Below are positions 6,828-12,711 of a stretch of DNA of 12,711 bases, one piece after another. Each line of letters starts with the position of its first letter. Position 1 is the stretch's first letter. Made by a program: the position numbers and the translations under genes. Source of the stretch: Gammaproteobacteria bacterium. Lineage in GTDB: Bacteria > Pseudomonadota > Gammaproteobacteria > Arenicellales > JAOTYS01. Under the pieces are notes generated by a model. It saw only the letters and a list, made by a program, of their open reading frames with translations, had not been told where the DNA came from and searched no databases. The stretch is taken from the NCBI GenBank assembly GCA_029861795.1, contig JAOTYS010000091.1:1-12711 (forward strand), in the 5' to 3' direction.

Positions 6828-8393
6828 ATGAGCGAAGCAGGTCGGCGCATGGGTGGACGGGCGGCGCGACGTGCGTTACGCGCAGCCCCTATACCTGAGG
6901 AGGAGAAGGCAGTTAGACCTGGCATGCAAGGAGGTCGCTACAAGCCATTGTCAGATGACGATGTAAACCGAATCCACCATGCCGTGCTTGATGTGCTGGA
7001 GAACATTGGATTGTCCCAGGGCATTCCGTCCTGCGTTGACTTGCTCACCGGCATCGGCTGTACCTTATCCCCCGAAGGCCGATTGCTTTTTCCCAGAGCA
7101 TTGGTGGAAGACACCATCGCAAATGCTGCGCGCAACTTTGTGCTTCATGGCAGAGATCAGGCACATGACATGGAGCTCTCCGGAAATAAAGTTTACTTTG
7201 GTACCGCAGGAGCCGCGGTCCATATCGCCGACTGCGATACGCGGGAATATCGTGAATCCACGTTGGCAGACCTATACGATGTGGCACGGCTGGTAGATTC
7301 TCTGGAACACATCCACTTTTACCAGCGTTCTCTAGTGGCTCGTGACATGACTGATCCACGCGAGTTGGACATCAACACCGCATACGCTTGCCTCAGTGGC
7401 ACCAACAAACACGTAGGGACTAGTTTTGTGCTGACGGACTACCTGGACGAAACCATGGACATGCTGCATTTGGTGGCGGGTGGCGAGAAGCAGTGGCGCG
7501 AAAGACCTTTTGTTAGCATGTCCAACTGTTTTGTTGTGCCGCCATTGAGATTCGCAGAAGACGCCTGCGGATGTCTTGAGGCTGGTGTGCGTGCGGGTAT
7601 GCCGATATTGTTGCTGGCTGCCGGCCAAGCCGGCGCTACCAGCCCTGCGGCGTTAGCCGGTGCCGTGGTTCAGGAAGTGGCCGAGGTGTTGGCCGGTCTG
7701 GTTTATGTCAATGCCATTAAACCCGGGCATCCGGCCATATTTGGGACCTGGCCATTCGTCTCAGACTTGCGCACCGGGGCGATGAGTGGCGGAAGTGGTG
7801 AACAGGCTGTGCTGATGGCGGCTTGTGGTCAAATGGGTCGTTACTACGATCTGCCTACCGGCATTGCGGCGGGTATGGCCGACGCCAAGTTACCCGATGC
7901 GCAGTCTGGGTTTGAGAAGTCTTATACCAATGTGCTTGCGGGGCACTCGGGCGCCAACCTGGTGTACGAATCTGCCGGGATGCATGGAAGCCTGTTGGGA
8001 TGCTGTTTCGAAAGTTTTGTTATCGATAACGATATGTTAGGCGCCATTCAGCGTACCATCCGCGGTATCGAGGTAACCGAGGACAGTCTGTCCATTGAGT
8101 CTATAAGGGATGTTTGCATTGGTGGGCCCAATCACTTTCTGGGTCACTCCCAGACCATGGAGTTGATGCAACGAGATTACATCTACCCCGAAATCGGCGA
8201 TCGCACTAGTCCCAAGGAATGGGGCGAACAAGGCTCTACCGATATGCTACAGCGCGCACAGAAGCGCCTGCGTGAACTGATGACAAGCCACTATCCTCAA
8301 TACATTGACCCGGAGCTGGATGCTCAGATCAGACAACAATTTCCCATCAGGCTCCCGCCGGAGTTGATGAAACCTGGCAACGATAGGTGGTAG
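6828..8393 (+). CDS. MttB-family (non-pyrrolysine) methylamine/betaine:corrinoid methyltransferase
   Basis: The 521-residue product is a full-length MttB-family TIM-barrel protein. Recognisable stretches are ELDINTAYACLSGTNKHVGT, GTWPFVSDLRTGAMSGGSGE, GIAAGMADAKLPDAQSGFEK (about 345-363), YESAGMHGSLLGC and IGGPNHFLGHSQTMELM. The family moves a methyl group from a quaternary or tertiary amine to a corrinoid protein. Archaeal MttB uses pyrrolysine for trimethylamine, whereas homologues such as MtgB (glycine betaine), MtpB (proline betaine) and MtcB (carnitine) lack it. This frame has no internal TAG and TAG is the real stop, so it belongs to the non-Pyl group; the exact substrate is open. The N-terminus carries an Arg-rich segment (GRRMGGRAARRALRAAP) seen in many proteobacterial members. 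The ATG is well placed 7 nt after an AGGAGGA ribosome site at 6814-6820. It follows the M24 gene by 91 nt. Confidence 0.9.
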   Translation: MSEAGRRMGGRAARRALRAAPIPEEEKAVRPGMQGGRYKPLSDDDVNRIHHAVLDVLENIGLSQGIPSCVDLLTGIGCTLSPEGRLLFPRALVEDTIANAARNFVLHGRDQAHDMELSGNKVYFGTAGAAVHIADCDTREYRESTLADLYDVARLVDSLEHIHFYQRSLVARDMTDPRELDINTAYACLSGTNKHVGTSFVLTDYLDETMDMLHLVAGGEKQWRERPFVSMSNCFVVPPLRFAEDACGCLEAGVRAGMPILLLAAGQAGATSPAALAGAVVQEVAEVLAGLVYVNAIKPGHPAIFGTWPFVSDLRTGAMSGGSGEQAVLMAACGQMGRYYDLPTGIAAGMADAKLPDAQSGFEKSYTNVLAGHSGANLVYESAGMHGSLLGCCFESFVIDNDMLGAIQRTIRGIEVTEDSLSIESIRDVCIGGPNHFLGHSQTMELMQRDYIYPEIGDRTSPKEWGEQGSTDMLQRAQKRLRELMTSHYPQYIDPELDAQIRQQFPIRLPPELMKPGNDRW

Positions 8394-8440
8394 ATAGAAC
8401 CGCTTCCTGGAACGTAAATACTGCTGCGAAGTGCCCAACT

Positions 8441-8473
8441 AAGACTTAAAGGGGAGGTCTCAAGTCTTCCCCT
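8441..8473 (+). promoter_or_regulatory. Two mutually exclusive hairpins between the mttB-like and B12-protein genes
   Basis: AAGACTT (8441-8447) can pair with AAGTCTT (8462-8468). Alternatively AGGGGA (8450-8455) can pair with TCCCCT (8468-8473), extended inward by a G-T and a G-C pair. The 3' arms overlap, so only one stem can form well at a time. No T-run follows either stem. They could be a processing or attenuation element in the 98-nt gap, or chance. Confidence 0.3.
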
Positions 8474-8491
8474 GACCGTGGGTGTTAGAGT

Positions 8492-10330
8492 GTGGGGTGG
8501 CCACGTCACTCATGTTCTGCGAAACGTCTGTCCATTGTTTGTGAAAACCCATCAGTGAACCCGCTCAGTCGCTCACAAATCCTCCCTGAAACGGTCCTCC
8601 CGGATGCAGCCGAGATGCTAGCGCAGGGCCGCAGCCTCGCGCCGGATGTGACGGTAGCGAGTTGCCCGTTTCTCACCACATACGACGTCCAATCCGAGAT
8701 CGAATACAAACAGGCGCGTGTTGGGGAACAGGCAATAATGCTCCACGCACAAGTGGGGTATCGTGATCTTGAAAAGAGCAAGCGTGCATATGCCGAGATT
8801 TGTGAGCGAGTCGCGGCAGCGGGCCATCGTGTAGATCGATATGGCATTTGTTTGGATTGGAGTATGGGTTATCCGACAAAGGCGCGGCGTAATATGCCCC
8901 GTGGCACCGGATTAATTCTGCAAAACTGTGATGAGTTCGCTCAACTGACTGCGATGGCGCCAGTAGCCCCTCACTTCGGCGACTTTGTTATGGGTATGCC
9001 TGCTGCCGTTGAGAACACTGTGGCGGCATTACGAGCTGGTGCAACATGTATCGGCAACTTAGGGCAATACTTCACTTTTCGTCTACCTCATTGGCATGAC
9101 GATGTGGAGACCACGGCTGAGACCTTAAAGGCATTGGCGCTGGTCGCAGCCCAACCCGTGCCAGTCTTAATTCATTCTAACCTCGACGATGGTTTTGCCG
9201 CGCTTTTCCGCGACCTTTCTTGTGCGCTTGGTGCAGTGCTATTGGAGCAGTACATCGTAGAAGAACTGGTGGGCGGCCGAATCGGTCATTGTTACGGTCA
9301 TACCTACTCCGATCCTATAACTCGGCTGGCGTTTCAACGTGCCCTTGTCCGAGTCAGCAATGCGCCCGGCACCATGGTGTACGGCAATACCACGATCTTT
9401 GGTGCGGAGCTGGCGCAAAATTATGCCTCTTTGTCGAGTTATCTCCTGGTGGACATCTTGGCTCAGAAGGCCAATCCAAGCGGACATGCGCTAAATCCTG
9501 TTCCGGTAACAGAGGCGATTCGAATTCCCGAGATCGACGAAATCATCGACGCCCATCTGTTCGCAAATCGTTTGGTTGAGATGACAGACAAGATAAAGTC
9601 GTTGTTCGATATTGAGAAAGTTGACGAGACAGTGGAACAACTGGTGAGTGGTGGGCAGCTTTTTAAGCAACGTGTGTTGTCGGGTCTTGCAGAAGCAGGC
9701 ATTGATATCAGTGATGCTTTCGAGTTGTTACTATCTATTCGGCGCATCGGGGCAAGATCTTTAGAGCAACGTTTCGGTCCGGGCCAACTCGACAAGACTG
9801 ACCCCGTGCGACGTGTTCCCGTGGTGCCGGTAAGCACTATAAGCGAATTAGAACAAAGGGCGATAAGCTACATTGAGCACCTCAGCGAATCGGACCGAGC
9901 GAATATTCGCAGTGCTCGTTTGACGGGGTGTATTGCGACCACAGACGTGCATGAATATGGCAAACTACTTATTGAAGCCGTGCTGCAGAGATTGGGGGTC
10001 AGCCTAGTGGATGGCGGGGTGAGCACTGATCCAGAGGTATTGATAGGTCGTGCAATCAAAGGCCCGGTGGATTTTATCGGGCTGAGTACCTACAACGGTG
10101 TGGCCCTAGACTACCTGCAACGCACTCAAGTCGAGATGGAGAAAGCCAATTTGGGTGTGCCCATCTTTATCGGCGGCAGGCTGAACCAGATTCCAGAGTC
10201 CACTAATACAAGCCTGCCGGTAGATGTCAGTCAGGATCTTAACCGCGCTGGCGCGATAGTGTGCCTGCGTATCGAAGATATGTTCGAGCGGTTAGTCGCT
10301 ATGGCGAAACAGCGCCAGAGGGCTCGGTGA
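8492..10330 (+). CDS. Cobalamin-binding protein with glutamate-mutase-like N-terminal domain
   Basis: The product is 612 residues if the GTG at 8492 is used; a GTG at 8555 is an alternative, and neither has a strong ribosome site. The C-terminal 130 residues are a B12-binding Rossmann-like domain with DVHEYG (DxHxxG motif: Asp485, His487, Gly490), GLSTYNG (Ser532 region) and IFIGGRL (Gly561-Gly562), the base-off/His-on signature. The STYNG form resembles the SLYG loop of glutamate mutase more than corrinoid methyl carriers. Residues about 60-400 include GDFVMGMPAAVENTVAALRAG and GNLGQYFTFRLP, whose layout recalls the barrel of glutamate mutase subunit E (remembered similarity, not an alignment). 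It may be an adenosylcobalamin-dependent mutase with both parts in one chain, or a novel corrinoid carrier for the neighbouring MttB-like enzyme. No MttC-like helical cap is obvious before the B12 domain. Confidence 0.72.
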   Translation: MGWPRHSCSAKRLSIVCENPSVNPLSRSQILPETVLPDAAEMLAQGRSLAPDVTVASCPFLTTYDVQSEIEYKQARVGEQAIMLHAQVGYRDLEKSKRAYAEICERVAAAGHRVDRYGICLDWSMGYPTKARRNMPRGTGLILQNCDEFAQLTAMAPVAPHFGDFVMGMPAAVENTVAALRAGATCIGNLGQYFTFRLPHWHDDVETTAETLKALALVAAQPVPVLIHSNLDDGFAALFRDLSCALGAVLLEQYIVEELVGGRIGHCYGHTYSDPITRLAFQRALVRVSNAPGTMVYGNTTIFGAELAQNYASLSSYLLVDILAQKANPSGHALNPVPVTEAIRIPEIDEIIDAHLFANRLVEMTDKIKSLFDIEKVDETVEQLVSGGQLFKQRVLSGLAEAGIDISDAFELLLSIRRIGARSLEQRFGPGQLDKTDPVRRVPVVPVSTISELEQRAISYIEHLSESDRANIRSARLTGCIATTDVHEYGKLLIEAVLQRLGVSLVDGGVSTDPEVLIGRAIKGPVDFIGLSTYNGVALDYLQRTQVEMEKANLGVPIFIGGRLNQIPESTNTSLPVDVSQDLNRAGAIVCLRIEDMFERLVAMAKQRQRAR

Positions 10331-10568
10331 GCGTGAGGTGATTGGCAAATCGGGTGGTACGGTGGTGTTAGCTTGTGTCCATCCTGCATTCCATTGAGGT
10401 GTTGTTCTGTGCACGCGCACTTGGCGACGTTTGCGGTTGGGTTTATGCTTTTATAAATGAAGCGAGTAGTGGTGCGGTCCGCCGGCCACTCAGGCTAGCG
10501 CTATAGGTATGGATCGATTGACGACACTACGGCGTTACGGTGGCGCCTACTGGTAATGGGTTGCGAAC
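10331..10568 (+). other. Non-coding interval of 238 nt before the dioxygenase gene
   Basis: No convincing gene is present here. There is an AT-rich island with TTTATAAA at 10451-10458, preceded 15 nt upstream by TTGCGG (10431-10436), a weak promoter candidate with short spacing. A stem-loop can form at 10468-10490 (AGTGG with CCACT, inner CGG with CCG closing a TCCG loop), and TAGCGCTA at 10496-10503 is a perfect 8-bp palindrome. The length suggests that the dioxygenase and aldolase genes have their own promoter here, with a structured leader possible. Confidence 0.35.
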
Positions 10569-11444
10569 ATGATTAGTGCACAACAAGTCAATGCGTACCG
10601 AGATAACGGTTATCTGGTGGTGGAGAACGCCATCGAACCGACGTTGCTTGAAAGATTGCGAAAGGCGACAGCGGAGTTCATCGAGCGTTCCAGAGAGGTC
10701 AGCGTCAGCGATAGCATCTATGATATCGGTCTTGGCCACAGTCCGGATCGTCCGGTCGTTCGGCGTTTGAAGAACCCCCATCAGCAGCACTGCGTGTACG
10801 ACCAGGCCATGCGTTCACCGCGGTTGGTGAGCATCGTCAAGGCATTGCTTGGCACAGATGTACGATTTGATCACAGTAAGCTCAACTTCAAACCCTTGGG
10901 TGGTGACGCGGCGGTGGAATGGCATCAAGACTGGGCATTTTATCCTCATACCAATGATGACATCCTTGCTGTAGGGGTCATGCTGCAAGACTGTGATCTG
11001 GAAAATGGGCCGCTAATGGTTATCCCGGGTTCGCACAAGGGCCCTATCTACGATCATCATCACAACGGCTATTTCGTTGGCGCGTTAGATCCTAACGATG
11101 CCGACGCGGTGATAGGCAATGCTGTAGCGCTTACGGGCAAAGCGGGCTCGGCCAGCTTCCATCACGTGCGCACCATCCATGGATCCGCTGAGAATCGGAG
11201 CTGCGGTGATCGACCCATATTGCTTTTCAGTTACGCGGCTGTGGATGCCTGGCCCTTAGTAGATGTTTACGACTGGGACGAATTCAACAGCCGTATTCTG
11301 ACCGGTGATGTGACGTGGGCGCCCAGACAGAAGCCTTTGCCCATCCGCATCCCGCTACCGAAAGTGCCTGTCGCAGATTCGATTTATGACGACCAAGCAT
11401 CGATAAGAGGTCGGTCCTTCGCGAAAATCTCAGCATCACATTAA
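10569..11444 (+). CDS. Phytanoyl-CoA dioxygenase family Fe(II)/2-oxoglutarate oxygenase
   Basis: The 291-residue protein shows the PhyH-family double-stranded beta-helix core. The facial triad is visible as WHQDW (His119, Asp121) and RTIHGSAEN (His204), and Arg215 in DRPILLFSYAA is the probable 2-oxoglutarate binder. LENGPLMVIPGSHKGPIYDH is the typical strand preceding the distal histidine. Such enzymes hydroxylate an unactivated carbon using O2 and 2-oxoglutarate, so the host lives at least partly aerobically. The EctD (ectoine hydroxylase) signature around the first histidine is not present, so that role is unlikely. It precedes a class II aldolase-like gene by 29 nt, which suggests hydroxylation followed by C-C cleavage of the same compound (inference). 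A clear ribosome site is lacking before the ATG. Confidence 0.86.
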   Translation: MISAQQVNAYRDNGYLVVENAIEPTLLERLRKATAEFIERSREVSVSDSIYDIGLGHSPDRPVVRRLKNPHQQHCVYDQAMRSPRLVSIVKALLGTDVRFDHSKLNFKPLGGDAAVEWHQDWAFYPHTNDDILAVGVMLQDCDLENGPLMVIPGSHKGPIYDHHHNGYFVGALDPNDADAVIGNAVALTGKAGSASFHHVRTIHGSAENRSCGDRPILLFSYAAVDAWPLVDVYDWDEFNSRILTGDVTWAPRQKPLPIRIPLPKVPVADSIYDDQASIRGRSFAKISASH

Positions 11445-11460
11445 ACGTACGAATCCTTCA

Positions 11461-11466
11461 GAGAGG
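11461..11466 (+). promoter_or_regulatory. Ribosome binding site deciding the aldolase start
   Basis: GAGAGG lies 7 nt before the ATG at 11474 but only 1 nt before the in-frame TTG at 11468, so the ATG is the supported start. Confidence 0.65.
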
Positions 11467-11473
11467 TTTGATC

Positions 11474-12241
11474 ATGAGTGCAGCCGATATCGCCACCTTA
11501 GAATCCCGAGCTCGCGAAAGATACTCCGATGCCGAATGGCAGACACGGACAGATTTAGCAGCTTGTTATCGCCTCATCGATCATTTCGGTTACAGCGACA
11601 TAGTGTGGAATCACATTACTGCACGCGTAGCAGGGCATGACGAGTATTTTCTCATCAACCGTATGGGTTTGCGCTACGATGAGATCACCGCGTCCAATCT
11701 AGTAAAACTCGATATTGAAGGGAATGTGATCGATGGTCCGGATGAGGTCAATGTTACTGGATTTATCATTCATTCTGCCATTCACAGAAAACGTCCAGAC
11801 ATCGTTTGCGTGCTGCATACACACACGCGCGGAGGTCTCGGTGTCTCCGCGCTGAAGTGCGGTCTGCAGCCCATGGTTCAAGATGCGTTGATGTTCCACA
11901 AGCGGATCGCCTATCATGACTACGAGGGATTCTCCATCGATATCGACGAGCGTGAACGCTTAGCTGCCAGTCTTGGCGACAAATACGCCATGATCATGCG
12001 CAATCACGGTTTGCTCACAGCGGGGCGCACAATTGGAGAAGCCTTTATGTTGATGTATTACTTAGAGCGTGCCTGCACCATACAGATGGATGTAATGGCG
12101 ACCCAGCAAAAGATATCCCTTCCGGAGGAAGCCATGCTCGCCCACGTTGCGGAACAGTACCAGCAGTTCTGTCCCGGTAAGTACGAATGGCCCGCCCTGG
12201 TACGGTTGATGGATAAAAAGGATCCGTCCTATCGGGAGTAG
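11474..12241 (+). CDS. Class II aldolase/adducin family protein
   Basis: From the ATG at 11474 the protein is 255 residues, the normal length for the family. The zinc site is visible as LHTHTRGG (His115, His117) and RNHGLLTAG (His178), matching the three-histidine site of fuculose-1-phosphate aldolase. The N-terminal part holds SDIVWNHITARV and YFLINRMGLRYDEITASNLV, the usual active-site loops. Members cleave hydroxy-carbonyl compounds by retro-aldol chemistry, or in some cases epimerise or decarboxylate. The phosphate-binding features of sugar-phosphate aldolases cannot be judged from sequence alone, and the substrate is unknown. It is tightly spaced after the dioxygenase gene and probably co-transcribed; the product of the oxygenase is a plausible substrate (inference). 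The family is also common as stand-alone genes of unknown role, so the link rests on position. Confidence 0.85.
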   Translation: MSAADIATLESRARERYSDAEWQTRTDLAACYRLIDHFGYSDIVWNHITARVAGHDEYFLINRMGLRYDEITASNLVKLDIEGNVIDGPDEVNVTGFIIHSAIHRKRPDIVCVLHTHTRGGLGVSALKCGLQPMVQDALMFHKRIAYHDYEGFSIDIDERERLAASLGDKYAMIMRNHGLLTAGRTIGEAFMLMYYLERACTIQMDVMATQQKISLPEEAMLAHVAEQYQQFCPGKYEWPALVRLMDKKDPSYRE

Positions 12242-12554
12242 ACGCAGTGTCTCCGCAGCTTGCTGTAGTATCGATTCGTCTAAAGGAAGGTTGATCTCGT
12301 TTCCCATCCGCGGGATCTGTGGTCGGGCAGTACTTGTACCTCCGCAAATTCCTGCCTATCCCCGTTCGCTGGTACTGAAAGGTAATACAGGTTTCCATCA
12401 TCTCCCCTGTGGTCGAGTACACCGATATTTCAATAAGTCCGGTGAGATTGTTACAGCAACCCATGAGCTTTGGTCTGATGGTTACTCTCCCGCAAGTTGT
12501 GGAGAGTGGGTTTTGTGCTAGCCTGAATAGTTATGTAAGCGGTGAGGCGGTGTG
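12242..12554 (+). other. Non-coding interval of 313 nt between aldolase and EAL genes
   Basis: No supported gene is seen. A 76-codon frame at 12291-12521 has no recognisable motif and no ribosome site, and two minus-strand frames run into the aldolase gene as shadows. The only structure I can point to is the hairpin at 12484-12514. A promoter for the EAL gene should be here, but I could not find a convincing pair of boxes. Confidence 0.5.
12484..12514 (+). terminator. Candidate rho-independent terminator
   Basis: ACTCTCC (12484-12490) and GGAGAGT (12501-12507) form a perfect 7-bp stem with a 10-nt loop; two G-T pairs can extend it. GGGTTTT follows. The T-run is short and offset by three G, so strength is uncertain, but it sits between the end of the catabolic block and the next gene, as expected. 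Confidence 0.42.
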
Positions 12555-12711
12555 ATGGAAAATTCGAGTGCGTTTTCGGATAGCGAAGATCTTCAGTGGT
12601 TGGAGCGCCTGAAGTGGGCATTGCAAAACGACGGGTTTTGTCTGGCGCGGCAACGCATATTTCCGCTTCAGGATGATCCGAACGATGCTGAGCATTACGA
12701 ATTCCTATTGA
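12555..12711 (+). CDS. EAL-domain protein (c-di-GMP phosphodiesterase-like), N-terminal fragment
   Basis: Only the first 52 codons are inside the window and the frame runs off the end. WLERLKWALQNDGFCLARQR followed by IFPL and HYEFLL matches the opening of an EAL domain (typically xRIxxALxxxxFxLxxQxIxPL, then the E-x-L-L motif). In this family the Glu of the EAL motif helps bind metal in c-di-GMP hydrolysis; here the motif reads EFLL, so that Glu is present. The domain begins about 15 residues from the start, so no sensor or GGDEF domain precedes it in this frame. The start is ATG 12555, with GTG at 12552 as an alternative; GTGAGG upstream may act as ribosome site. It is likely a signalling gene outside the catabolic locus. 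Confidence 0.62.
   Translation, partial: MENSSAFSDSEDLQWLERLKWALQNDGFCLARQRIFPLQDDPNDAEHYEFLL

Noticed and set aside
8391..8393. TAG at the end of the MttB-family gene as a possible pyrrolysine codon
   Set aside because: The protein is already full length before it, TAG ends several other genes here, and no pyl genes are seen.
10421..10434. Sigma54-like sequence TTGGCGACGTTTGC before the dioxygenase gene
   Set aside because: The GG and GC elements are 10 nt apart instead of the required 12, and the -24 box is imperfect.
12291..12521. 76-codon plus-strand frame between aldolase and EAL genes
   Set aside because: No ribosome site, no recognisable motif, and it runs through the candidate terminator hairpin.

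Overview
The window looks like part of a bacterial chromosome, probably from a Pseudomonadota (Proteobacteria) member and possibly a gammaproteobacterium. By eye the GC content is moderate, roughly in the mid-50s percent. Gene families and gene order (GbdR/CdhR-type AraC regulator, MttB-family protein with an Arg-rich N-terminus, EAL-domain gene) are typical of marine or soil Proteobacteria. This placement is inference, since no rRNA or marker gene is present. TAG serves as an ordinary stop codon in several genes, so pyrrolysine use is unlikely.

The window is dominated by a catabolic locus built around corrinoid-dependent removal of a methyl group, most likely from a quaternary amine (betaine). 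Left block (+ strand, 1-3335): the C-terminal end of a MetF-type methylenetetrahydrofolate reductase, overlapping a pterin-binding methyltetrahydrofolate:corrinoid methyltransferase, then a RACo-type corrinoid reductive activator ([2Fe-2S] plus ASKHA/DUF4445). These form the folate side of a methyl-transfer pathway. Middle block (- strand, 3361-5487): an ornithine cyclodeaminase/mu-crystallin family NAD(P)-dependent enzyme and a GATase1-AraC regulator, ending convergently against the activator gene.

Right block (+ strand, 5570-12241): an ectoine-hydrolase/creatinase-like M24 protein that has lost its metal ligands, a non-pyrrolysine MttB-family methyltransferase, a 612-residue protein with a C-terminal cobalamin-binding domain and a glutamate-mutase-like N-terminal part, a phytanoyl-CoA dioxygenase-family Fe(II)/2-oxoglutarate oxygenase, and a class II aldolase-like protein. 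The short divergent interval 5488-5569 carries a perfect 7-6-7 inverted repeat that is a good operator candidate. The window ends in the first 52 codons of an EAL-domain gene, probably unrelated and past the boundary of the locus.

Working model (inference): the MttB-like enzyme moves a methyl group from a quaternary amine to a corrinoid. The MeTr transfers it to tetrahydrofolate, MetF runs oxidatively to feed C1 metabolism, and RACo rescues oxidised corrinoid. The remaining scaffold is processed by the M24 hydrolase, the OCD-family enzyme, the 2OG oxygenase, the aldolase and possibly the B12-mutase-like protein. The substrate cannot be read from the sequence. No standard MttC-type corrinoid carrier lies inside the window, so it is either upstream or replaced by the unusual B12 fusion protein.
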